DNA from: JAHFHB01 sp964393875 | GTDB taxonomy: Bacteria; Omnitrophota; Omnitrophia; Omnitrophales; Aquincolibacteriaceae | Direction of reading: 5' to 3' | Assembly (NCBI GenBank): GCA_964393875.1 | Contig: CAYMUZ010000043.1 | Span: 1-7,631, forward strand | DNA: 7,631 nucleotides | Program-made: the position numbers and the translations under genes | Notes under the pieces: model-generated | Told to the model about the DNA's origin: nothing | Database searches by the model: none | The model's input: the letters and a program-made list of their open reading frames with translations, nothing else | In this document: positions 1 through 5,858 of the stretch, piece by piece | Layout of the letters: each line of letters begins with the position of its first letter | Numbering within the stretch: position 1 is the first letter of the stretch

Positions 1-177
1 CTGACGCTGGATGAAATCAAAAAAATTATGTCCTGTGGAAATAAAGGGCTCGAACCTTGTTGCTCAATGGTCGCAAAAATATTTGAGAATAAAATCCTCG
101 AATTTGAAAACAAAATAGGCGAACTTCAAAAAACTAAGAAACGCTTAAAAACTCTTCTATCAACTTGGGCCAAATAA
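1..177 (+). CDS. MerR-family metal-responsive regulator, C-terminal part (5' truncated)
   Basis: Only the last 58 codons are in the window. They begin LTLDEIKKIM, the usual MerR-family 'sl.eI..il' segment after the DNA-binding domain. A cysteine-containing stretch follows (Cys12, Cys20 and Cys21 of the visible part, in 'LEPCCSMV'). Then comes a long charged heptad-like helix (residues about 23-56), as in the antiparallel dimerisation helix of MerR, CadR and ZntR. A Cys near the start of that helix is a metal ligand in MerR-type sensors, so a thiophilic metal or metalloid ligand is plausible. The protein stops (STWAK) right after the helix and lacks the C-terminal cysteine loop common in these sensors. 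The TAA overlaps the next gene's ATG by one base (TAATG), so it is cotranscribed with the channel and arsC, and by inference regulates them. The family call is fairly secure; the ligand is inferred. Confidence 0.8.
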   Translation: MTLDEIKKIMSCGNKGLEPCCSMVAKIFENKILEFENKIGELQKTKKRLKTLLSTWAK

Positions 178-488
178 TGAATCTTTTTTGTAAAGTCCTC
201 GCAGAGATGGGCGGCACATTTGCTGTCATTTTCGTTGGAGGCGCTAGCATTATTCTCTCGGAAAAACAGATATTGCCGCCTATTTGTATTCCCATTGCTT
301 GGGGACTTATGGTTTGCCTCATGATCATGGCAGTCGGTCATATATCAGGTGCTCATTTTAATCCCGCAGTTACTATTGCTTTTGCGGTTGCTAAACGCAT
401 CCCTGCGAGTCAGATTTTGTTTTATTGGACAAGCCAAATCGCCGGTGGATTAGCAGCGGTCACCCTATTAGGAGCTTTAAACAAATGA
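177..488 (+). CDS. Half-length MIP (aquaporin/glycerol-facilitator family) channel, probable metalloid channel
   Basis: The product is 103 residues, about half the roughly 220-280 of normal MIP channels. It shows the first MIP repeat only: TM1 (about 6-27, with the family-typical AE.GGTF start), TM2 (about 34-54), the re-entrant half-helix with the first NPA box (SGAHFNPAVT, N62-P63-A64), and TM3 (about 79-100). It then ends at GALNK. The second repeat with the second NPA box is missing. ATG 177 is chosen because it overlaps the upstream stop (TAATG); an upstream in-frame TTG at 165 lies inside the regulator gene. The TGA overlaps the arsC ATG (ATGA). In some ars operons, such as Sinorhizobium meliloti aqpS, a MIP channel lets arsenite leave the cell after ArsC reduction, which suits this position. 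The product could be a remnant, or a half-channel working as a dimer of repeats; sequence alone cannot decide. Confidence 0.85.
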   Translation: MNLFCKVLAEMGGTFAVIFVGGASIILSEKQILPPICIPIAWGLMVCLMIMAVGHISGAHFNPAVTIAFAVAKRIPASQILFYWTSQIAGGLAAVTLLGALNK

Positions 489-1006
489 AATCTAAAGTTT
501 TAATTCTTTGTACTGGAAATTCTTGCCGTTCCCAAATGGCTGAGGGCATTTTAAGGTATTATGGGAGCGATAAATTTGAAGTAACAAGTGCGGGAACCAA
601 ACCTTCCAAGATCAATGAAACCGCCATAAGGGTCATGAATGAAATCGGCATCGATATTTCAAAACATCGATCAAAGAATGTCAGCGAATTATTAGGGCAA
701 CATTTTCATTACATCATTACCGTTTGCGATAACGCCAAAGAATCATGTCCTATCTTCCCCGGCAATAGCATTCGGCTTCATTGGCCCTTTCCTGACCCGC
801 CCCATGAGAAAGAAACAACAGAAGCCGTTTTGGATGAATTTCGTCGTGTCCGAGATTTGATTCATAACACATTTAGGAAAGTTGCGCTCACCGGACTATT
901 TGAAAAAAACAATAAAAGTACCGGTACTGGTAGTGCCGGGTTCGACTTAGACCGGACACTCGGAGTACCGGTAGCAGTCTTTGAGGCAGGGAAAATAAAA
1001 AACTGA
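485..1006 (+). CDS. arsC: Arsenate reductase, thioredoxin-coupled (LMW phosphatase-like) type, with extra C-terminal tail
   Basis: This enzyme reduces arsenate to arsenite in the cytoplasm. The N-terminal P-loop is CTGNSCRS (catalytic Cys9, Arg15). The redox pair Cys81 and Cys88 lies in CDNAKESC, and the general acid Asp104 in FPDPP. The spacing matches Bacillus subtilis ArsC (Cys10, Cys82, Cys89, Asp105), so this is the thioredoxin-linked class rather than the glutaredoxin class. ATG 485 is preceded by AGGAG (470-474, 10-base spacing) and overlaps the channel stop. The family normally ends near residue 140 (here ...ALTGLFEKN). This protein continues for about 30 residues to 173, and codons 145-154 lie in the left arm of an inverted-repeat element (918-946). 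The tail is therefore probably acquired read-through rather than a functional domain. Its partners are the regulator and channel upstream; no arsenite pump is visible here. Confidence 0.95.
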   Translation: MKSKVLILCTGNSCRSQMAEGILRYYGSDKFEVTSAGTKPSKINETAIRVMNEIGIDISKHRSKNVSELLGQHFHYIITVCDNAKESCPIFPGNSIRLHWPFPDPPHEKETTEAVLDEFRRVRDLIHNTFRKVALTGLFEKNNKSTGTGSAGFDLDRTLGVPVAVFEAGKIKN

Positions 1007-1103
1007 CAAAATCGAGAACGGCGCCACATCTTCCCAAAGTGACATGACTCCTAATTCGCCCGACATGCTTTTTTGTTGAACCCGGCACCCCTGGTACCGG
1101 TAC
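918..1103. repeat. 186-bp element bounded by imperfect inverted repeats, MITE-like
   Basis: The left arm 918-946 and the reverse complement of the right arm 1075-1103 agree at 24 of 29 positions. Both contain GTACCGGTAC and GTGCCGGGTTC. The 128-bp interior has no gene, and the palindrome TACCGGTA appears a third time within it (966-973). No clear target-site duplication was found: the flanks are A-rich on the left and start CCAAATA on the right. The element overlaps the 3' end of arsC. It could be a non-autonomous mobile element, a REP-like chromosomal repeat, or a decayed insertion end. The inverted repeat is seen directly; mobility is inference. Confidence 0.55.
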
Positions 1104-1282
1104 CCAAATATCGAAACAATCGAAACGACGAAAAGCTTGATAAACAAAGGAGATTCACGCATCATGCGGTGATTGCGGGAGATGCGGAAAGTTGGCTTGA
1201 ATGTTTCCCTGTCTCTCCGCTATTTCCGTATGCGGGCAGCCAGCTACCTCAAGTGATTAATACAGAAAAATTTTCATCCCAT
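1007..1282. other. Intergenic region without a convincing gene
   Basis: This stretch contains the right half of the inverted-repeat element. It also has a short imperfect 9-bp tandem (ATCGAAAC twice, at 1110-1117 and 1119-1126, then a degenerate third unit). A good Shine-Dalgarno string AAAGGAGA lies at 1146-1153, but the nearest ATG (1164) opens only ATG-CGG-TGA. The reading frame of the ABC ATPase is open back to a TTG at 1073, but the upstream residues do not look like that family. I see no clear promoter for the ABC operon. Confidence 0.5.
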
Positions 1283-2197
1283 ATGCCCCCAGCTATTTTC
1301 ATAAAAAAGCTCACCAAGTTTTACCGCAACCGCTTTAAGGCACTGGGTGATCTTCATCTGACGGTTGAAGACGGGCAATTTTTTGGTTTTCTTGGGCCCA
1401 ACGGTGCGGGGAAGACGACGACGATCAGTGTGATCACGGGGCTTGCCAATTATCAATCCGGCGAAGTGCTTGTTTTTGGCAAGGATGTGCGTAAAGATTA
1501 CCGTGAGACACGCGCCATGATCGGGCTTGTTCCTCAGGAATTTAATTTCGACCCCTTTCTTTCGGCCGAACAGATTTTGACGTATGAGGCCGGCTATTTT
1601 GGCGTGCCGTATCACGAGGGAAAAAAGCGTGCGGAGCACTGGCTTAATTTTTTTGATTTGTGGGCGAAGCGCAAGGAGGGTTACAAGCGTCTTTCGGGCG
1701 GTATGAAGCGCCGGCTCTTAATCGCGCGTGCGCTGATGCATGATCCAAAAATATTGATTTTGGATGAGCCCACCGCGGGCGTAGATTTGGAGCTGCGTTA
1801 CCATTTATGGAGTTTTTTGAAAGAGCTTAACAGCAAGGGGAAAACAATTTTTTTGACCACCCACTATATCGAAGAAGCAGAGAAGCTTTGCACGCATGTA
1901 GCTGTGGTGCATCAGGGGCGGGTGGTGGCGCACGACACTATGAGTGCCCTCATTCATCAGCTGCATGCGGATTTTGTGGAGCTGTCGCTAAAGACGCCCG
2001 TGTTTGAATTCCCGCGGTTGGTGGAGGATGTGATGGTAACCCTTTTGGATGGGGGCAAGCGGTTATCGTTCGAAGAGAGGCCCGGTATGGTGAACCGGGT
2101 GCTGCAGATTTTGCATGAAAAGGGCATTGAGATCGAGAAGGTGGATGTGCGCCGGCCGAAATTAGAAGACGCTTTTTTAAGTCTGACAAAAAAATAA
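1283..2197 (+). CDS. yadG: ABC-2 type exporter, ATP-binding subunit (YadG-like)
   Basis: This cytoplasmic ATPase energises an ABC-2 type export complex with the permease encoded 38 bp downstream (assigned start 2236). The 304-residue protein has a complete set of ABC motifs: Walker A GPNGAGKTT (38-46), Q-loop Gln85 in VPQEFNFDPF, signature LSGGMKRR (137-144), Walker B ILILDEPTAGVD (157-168), and switch His194 in TTHYIEEAE. The VPQEFNF, LSGGMKRRL and LDLWGKR-like segments closely recall E. coli YadG (about 308 residues). The C-terminal part (about 225-300) is the usual small accessory domain. ATG 1283 is chosen because MPPAIFIKKLTKFY aligns with the YadG start. It lacks a clear Shine-Dalgarno site, and the frame is open further upstream (GTG 1169, TTG 1073), so a longer product cannot be excluded. 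The transported substrate is unknown. Confidence 0.93.
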   Translation: MPPAIFIKKLTKFYRNRFKALGDLHLTVEDGQFFGFLGPNGAGKTTTISVITGLANYQSGEVLVFGKDVRKDYRETRAMIGLVPQEFNFDPFLSAEQILTYEAGYFGVPYHEGKKRAEHWLNFFDLWAKRKEGYKRLSGGMKRRLLIARALMHDPKILILDEPTAGVDLELRYHLWSFLKELNSKGKTIFLTTHYIEEAEKLCTHVAVVHQGRVVAHDTMSALIHQLHADFVELSLKTPVFEFPRLVEDVMVTLLDGGKRLSFEERPGMVNRVLQILHEKGIEIEKVDVRRPKLEDAFLSLTKK

Positions 2198-2235
2198 AGC
2201 TTCTGTGCCACGCTAATTCAATGGAGATAATGAGG

Positions 2236-3000
2236 ATGAGAGCGATGACTGGGTTTGGGACATTGGTAAAACGTGAAATTGTGCGCTTTACGTGCGTATT
2301 CACGCAGACAATTTTTCCACCCGTGGTTTCAAGCTTTCTCTATCTTTTTATTTTCGGGCTCTCGCTGGGCGGCCGCATCGAAACCGTGCAGGGCGTGCCT
2401 TATCTTGTTTTTCTCGTGCCCGGACTGCTGATGATGTATGTGATCGAAGGCGCGTACGCCAATACGTCGAGTTCTCTTTTTATCTCGAGATGGGCGAATA
2501 ACATTGAAGAATTGCTGGTAACCCCGCTTTCGTATCTTGAGATGGTGCTGGCGATTTTGATCGGCGGGCTGTCACGCTCACTTGTGGTTGTGAGCGGTGT
2601 TTATGCGGTGTCGCTTTGTTTTGTGCGGTTCATGCCTATGCATCCGGCGCTTGTGGTTTTCTTTATTGTGATCGTGTCGCTGACCTTCTCATCCGTGGGA
2701 ATGATCACCGCGCTTGTCGCCGAAGAGTTTGAACACCTGTCGCTGATTACCACGTTTGTGATTACGCCGTTAATTTTTTTGGGCGGGGTTTTTCATTCGG
2801 CAAGCATGGTTCCGGCGCCTTTACGCTGGATCACACATTTTAACCCGATTTTTTACATGATTAATGGAATGCGCTATGGCATGATTGGCCACTCCGATGT
2901 GCCGTTTGTGCAGTGCGTGGCCGTGATTGTTGTTCTTTTTTTGGTGTTTTTAACACTGACGGTTTATTTATTTCACATCGGCTTTAAATTGCGCAAATGA
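2236..3000 (+). CDS. yadH: ABC-2 type exporter, membrane permease (YadH-like)
   Basis: This inner-membrane permease partners the preceding ATPase. With the start at 2236 it has 254 residues, close to E. coli YadH (256). About six membrane segments can be seen, at roughly 26-44, 55-75, 102-132 (long, possibly re-entrant), 137-162, 168-187 and 224-249. Family landmarks are the N-terminal KREIVRF amphipathic segment, VPGLLMMYVIEGAYAN, NNIEELLVTP, and the late TPLIFLGGVFHS and HFNPIFYMINGMRYG segments, the last two also typical of NodJ-type permeases. Four in-frame ATGs (2221, 2230, 2236, 2245) are possible. I chose 2236 for GGAG at 2223-2226 with 9-base spacing; 2245, with GAGGA at 2232-2236, is equally plausible. 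The stop overlaps the rlmN start. The substrate is unknown. Confidence 0.92.
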   Translation: MRAMTGFGTLVKREIVRFTCVFTQTIFPPVVSSFLYLFIFGLSLGGRIETVQGVPYLVFLVPGLLMMYVIEGAYANTSSSLFISRWANNIEELLVTPLSYLEMVLAILIGGLSRSLVVVSGVYAVSLCFVRFMPMHPALVVFFIVIVSLTFSSVGMITALVAEEFEHLSLITTFVITPLIFLGGVFHSASMVPAPLRWITHFNPIFYMINGMRYGMIGHSDVPFVQCVAVIVVLFLVFLTLTVYLFHIGFKLRK

Positions 3001-4040
3001 TGAAACCCACTCTTTATGGACTAGAACCCGCTGAAGCGCATGCGCTGATTCAATCGATCGGTGAACCTGCGTATCGCGCGGGGCAGTTGCTCGAATGGCT
3101 TTATCAAAAGCACATTTCAACGCTGGAGGAAGCCAAGACTCTGCCCGTGGGTTTGCGCGCCAAATTGGTGGAAACGCATGATTTGTCGGGTCTGATTTTC
3201 GCGGAAGATTATGAAGGCGGCCGCGGCGATTCTCACAAATTTCTTTTCAGAACACGCGACGGACGGCTCTTAGAAAGTGTGCTTATTTCACAGCAAGGCC
3301 GCCAAACCGTGTGTGTGTCCACTCAGCTGGGCTGCAAGATTGGCTGTATTTTTTGTGCGAGTGGAAAGGGCGCTTTTGCGCGCAATCTGACAGCCGGTGA
3401 AATTATCGAACAGATTATTTTGATCGAAAATAAAATCAAAACACCTGTGACGAACGTTGTGTACATGGGTATGGGGGAACCGCTAGATAATTTTGATGCC
3501 ACAATGAAATCCCTTAAGATCCTGCAAGCGGAGTGGGGGCTGGCGATGGGCGGCCGGCGAATTACGGTTTCAACCTCCGGAATTACGCCAAAGATCGTAG
3601 AGTTTGTGAAAATTAACGAGGGCCGGGTTCGGCTTTCAATCTCTTTGCACTCGAGCATTGAGGAAAAACGCAGTGAGCTGGTTCCGATCAATAAAAAACA
3701 CACTCTGAAAGAATTAATCGTTGCGCTGGATAAAATCCATCGCGAGCTGAAACGAGACATTACTTTCGAGTATACGCTGATTCGTGACGTGAATGATTCA
3801 GATGAAGAAGCGCGGGGCGTTGCGCAGATCGCGAACCGTTTGCGCGCGAAGGTGAATATTATTCCCTACAACCCCATTCGAGAGATGGAGTTCCGCACGC
3901 CGGAGAAACAGCGCATCGAGGCCTTTCAATATTACCTTGAAAGCCAAGGTGTGCGTGTGACCGTCCGCCAAACGGCCGGCCGGGAAATTAATGCGGCGTG
4001 CGGACAGCTTAGGTTGGATCGGGAAGCAAAGAAAGCCTAA
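2997..4040 (+). CDS. rlmN: Dual-specificity 23S rRNA (A2503) / tRNA (A37) C2-methyltransferase RlmN
   Basis: This radical-SAM enzyme methylates C2 of A2503 in 23S rRNA and of A37 in some tRNAs, supporting decoding and peptidyl-transferase function. The 347-residue protein has the [4Fe-4S] motif CKIGCIFC (Cys113, Cys117, Cys120). It also has both mechanistic cysteines: Cys335 in AACGQLR (equivalent to the methyl-carrying E. coli Cys355) and Cys106, seven residues before the cluster (equivalent to E. coli Cys118). Also present are MGMGEPL (157-163, SAM binding) and SLHSS...LVPINKK (216-234). The length is normal and no key residue is missing. The start is ATG 2997 (overlap ATGA with the permease) or the adjacent ATG 3000; neither has a clear Shine-Dalgarno site, so translation is probably coupled. 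Cfr, a relative that methylates C8, is less likely given the housekeeping context and RlmN-like sequence. Confidence 0.97.
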   Translation: MMKPTLYGLEPAEAHALIQSIGEPAYRAGQLLEWLYQKHISTLEEAKTLPVGLRAKLVETHDLSGLIFAEDYEGGRGDSHKFLFRTRDGRLLESVLISQQGRQTVCVSTQLGCKIGCIFCASGKGAFARNLTAGEIIEQIILIENKIKTPVTNVVYMGMGEPLDNFDATMKSLKILQAEWGLAMGGRRITVSTSGITPKIVEFVKINEGRVRLSISLHSSIEEKRSELVPINKKHTLKELIVALDKIHRELKRDITFEYTLIRDVNDSDEEARGVAQIANRLRAKVNIIPYNPIREMEFRTPEKQRIEAFQYYLESQGVRVTVRQTAGREINAACGQLRLDREAKKA

Positions 4041-4071
4041 ATTGCACACAAAGCACCTTTTTGAAATTTTC

Positions 4072-5694
4072 TCACTCCGAATCTTTCCGTTGTCTTGTTT
4101 CTAACGCTTTTTCAAACCAACCCCCGGTGAGCGCGTCGAGCTGTCCCGTGAGCTCGTCAAGCTGTAATTTCTTTTCATAGTTCAAAGACAGCTCGTTCGG
4201 TTCTGAGAAAAGAAGCTCGGCCTGCAAGCGCCGGCGTTCGTAGTAAATGCGCGTGGCTTCAGCTAAAAAGTCACGGCGCTGATCGATCATTAATTTTTCT
4301 CGCGAATCAATTGAGGTTTGTGAGGAACTCCATACCAGATCGCTCAGTTCCCAGCGCACGGTCACATCGAATCCATGCGAAACATCCTCCGGTCCGGTGA
4401 TATAACGGTCGGGATCGGCCGTGCCACCGCGGTCTAGATCAATCGATTTGCTGCGGGAGAGACTGCGGTTGAGCGAAAACGAGGGTAGCAGCGCACGTAC
4501 GCGAGATTCACTCTGCCAACGATGAATTTTTTCACTCGATAAATTGCCGTAGCGAACCACAGCATTTTGAACGGAACGCATCGTGGGTTCTGCCAGCTGA
4601 ATTTGTTCAAAAAGAGATTCTTTTTCCGGGGATGGAATCCGGGGGCTTTGAAAAAAGACTTCCGGAGTCACCACTTGTTCGATCAACTCGCCTGAAGTAA
4701 CCGCCGCCAGCGATTCGCGCTCACCGGCAAGCACCGCAAGCGATACCGTGTCGCGGTGGCTTGCCTCACCTGAGAGCGCTTGCCAGCGGCGGCTTTGACG
4801 CCGGTAGGCATATGCGCCGCTCGGTGTGCCGGCAAAAAGCACAGCATTTTTTTCAGCGTAGGCCAGGGTGTTGACGCGGGTATTTTCAAGCCCCGTATCC
4901 GGAAGCATCTGCCAATGGAGGCCCTCGTCTTCGCTTTGCGCAACGCCTTCGAGCGTTGAAAGCCAGAGAGTTTTTACAAAGGGGATGGCGGAGATTAGCA
5001 CAGGCCGAAACGGTGCAGTGGTCAGAAGCTCGCTCTCTGAAGAATCTGCCGGCGACGGAGGTGTGTCCGAGGGTAGGTCTTCTTGGGACGCGCCGCCGGA
5101 GGGTAAGAGAAACACGGCGCGTGTATGCGCAGACTCCTCGATTCGATAAAGAATTCGATTTGAAATTAAAAAAAGATGGTCTGCTGTGGCTGACACCATT
5201 GTTACCGGGCCATGACTCGGCAGCCGACTATCGGGTGTCCAGGTCTTGCCTCGATCGCGCGATACGAACAAACCGTCGGCGGTTCCTACCAACCACAAAG
5301 TCTCCGGGTTTGTCCAGACAGCAAACGACAGCACAAAAGGCTGCGCCTGCGAATGACGCTCGAAAACATTCTCCCACTTTGTTTGAGCCGGATCAAACCG
5401 CCAGAGGGATCTGTCCGTCAAAACAAAAAGCTCTTCCGAAAAAGTTCGCACTAGCCGTTGAATGGTTTCTCCGCTGGCGTTCAAGCGGCCGAGATTTTGC
5501 CATGAGGTGCCGCCAGTCATGTGAAAAACCTCGTGCTCGGATGCGACAAGTATTTGCCTGGATGAAAAAAGATCCGCTGAAAGATATTTTAAGGGGGATG
5601 TTGCCGGGGGCCCAGCAATGGCTGCGAATACGCGAGGTGCGGAAAAGGCAAAGCCGATAAGGGTGAGGAACGTGAGCGCTATTTTTCTCAGCAT
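4072..5694 (-). CDS. Exported Asp-box (BNR/Ycf48-like) beta-propeller protein with outer-membrane-type C-terminal segment
   Basis: The 540-residue product begins with a signal peptide: charged MLRK, a hydrophobic stretch to about 18, and a likely cut after VFA at 24. Residues about 35-345 look like a beta-propeller, with repeated short strand blocks and two Asp boxes, SRDRGKTW (145-152) and SEDEGLHW (254-261). A Pro/Ser/Asp/Glu-rich insert lies at about 203-225. Residues about 370-500 differ: LPSFSLNRS, GFDVTVRWELSDLVW, SSQTSIDS and an Arg-rich IYYERRRLQAELL helix. This pattern recalls segments next to beta-barrel or TolC-like outer-membrane proteins in Gram-negative bacteria. A periplasmic or outer-membrane location is inferred; the ligand is unknown. 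ATG 5694 is supported by GAGG (5702-5705 on the complement, 7-base spacing) and a promoter upstream. It is monocistronic and convergent with rlmN. Confidence 0.82.
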   Translation of the reverse strand: MLRKIALTFLTLIGFAFSAPRVFAAIAGPPATSPLKYLSADLFSSRQILVASEHEVFHMTGGTSWQNLGRLNASGETIQRLVRTFSEELFVLTDRSLWRFDPAQTKWENVFERHSQAQPFVLSFAVWTNPETLWLVGTADGLFVSRDRGKTWTPDSRLPSHGPVTMVSATADHLFLISNRILYRIEESAHTRAVFLLPSGGASQEDLPSDTPPSPADSSESELLTTAPFRPVLISAIPFVKTLWLSTLEGVAQSEDEGLHWQMLPDTGLENTRVNTLAYAEKNAVLFAGTPSGAYAYRRQSRRWQALSGEASHRDTVSLAVLAGERESLAAVTSGELIEQVVTPEVFFQSPRIPSPEKESLFEQIQLAEPTMRSVQNAVVRYGNLSSEKIHRWQSESRVRALLPSFSLNRSLSRSKSIDLDRGGTADPDRYITGPEDVSHGFDVTVRWELSDLVWSSSQTSIDSREKLMIDQRRDFLAEATRIYYERRRLQAELLFSEPNELSLNYEKKLQLDELTGQLDALTGGWFEKALETRQRKDSE

Positions 5695-5724
5695 AGGGGG
5701 GCCTCAAATTTACTTATAATGAAT

Positions 5725-5753
5725 ATTATTATTTAAATAAATAAATTAGTCAA
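5725..5753 (-). promoter_or_regulatory. Sigma70-type promoter for the Asp-box protein gene
   Basis: Read on the minus strand, TTGACT (5753-5748, 5 of 6 to consensus) is followed after exactly 17 bases by AATAAT (5730-5725, 5 of 6). This predicts a transcript start near 5718 and a leader of about 24 bases carrying the GAGG ribosome site. The surroundings are very AT-rich, so chance -10 matches are common, but the TTGACT with ideal spacing makes this the best promoter in the window. Confidence 0.6.
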
Positions 5754-5764
5754 TGGTTATTTGC

Positions 5765-5799
5765 GCCGCCCCAAACACTGTTTCTATCCTTGGTGCGGC
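5765..5799. promoter_or_regulatory. Imperfect dyad between the divergent promoters, possible operator
   Basis: GCCGCCCCAA (5765-5774) and TTGGTGCGGC (5790-5799) are inverted repeats pairing at 9 of 10 positions across a 15-base spacer. The dyad lies just upstream of the ychF extended -10 candidate, where the -35 region would be, and about 12 bases upstream of the -35 of the minus-strand promoter. It has no T-run, so a terminator is unlikely. It may be an operator for an unidentified regulator. Confidence 0.35.
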
Positions 5800-5805
5800 T
5801 CTTTG

Positions 5806-5814
5806 TGATATATT
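5806..5814 (+). promoter_or_regulatory. Extended -10 promoter candidate for ychF
   Basis: TG-A-TATATT (TG at 5806-5807, -10 hexamer at 5809-5814, 5 of 6 to consensus) fits an extended -10 element. It predicts a transcript start near 5821, about 38 bases before the ychF ATG. No good -35 hexamer sits at 16-18 bases; TTGGTG at 5790-5795 is too close for this -10. Confidence 0.4.
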
Positions 5815-5858
5815 TTGCACCTCTTTACCACAAGCACGTTGTTTTTAAGGAGACTTTC

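Noticed and set aside
947..975. Possible kinship between the interior of the 918-1103 element (CGGACACTCGG) and the ychF repeat (CGGACACATCGG).
   Set aside because: The match is short and needs indels; the surrounding bases do not align, so it is probably chance.
947..1165. A 72-codon minus-strand frame with a hydrophobic N-terminal part, running through the inverted-repeat element.
   Set aside because: It has no ribosome-binding site, overlaps the real arsC end and the repeat, and its residues match no family I know.
4041..4071. A bidirectional terminator in the 31-bp gap between convergent rlmN and the Asp-box gene.
   Set aside because: The gap contains no stem of useful length, only short T-runs.
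4956..5660. A long plus-strand frame (234 codons) opposite the Asp-box gene.
   Set aside because: Its product is Arg/Lys-rich and low in structure, typical of an antisense shadow; the minus strand has the signal peptide, Asp boxes, ribosome site and promoter.
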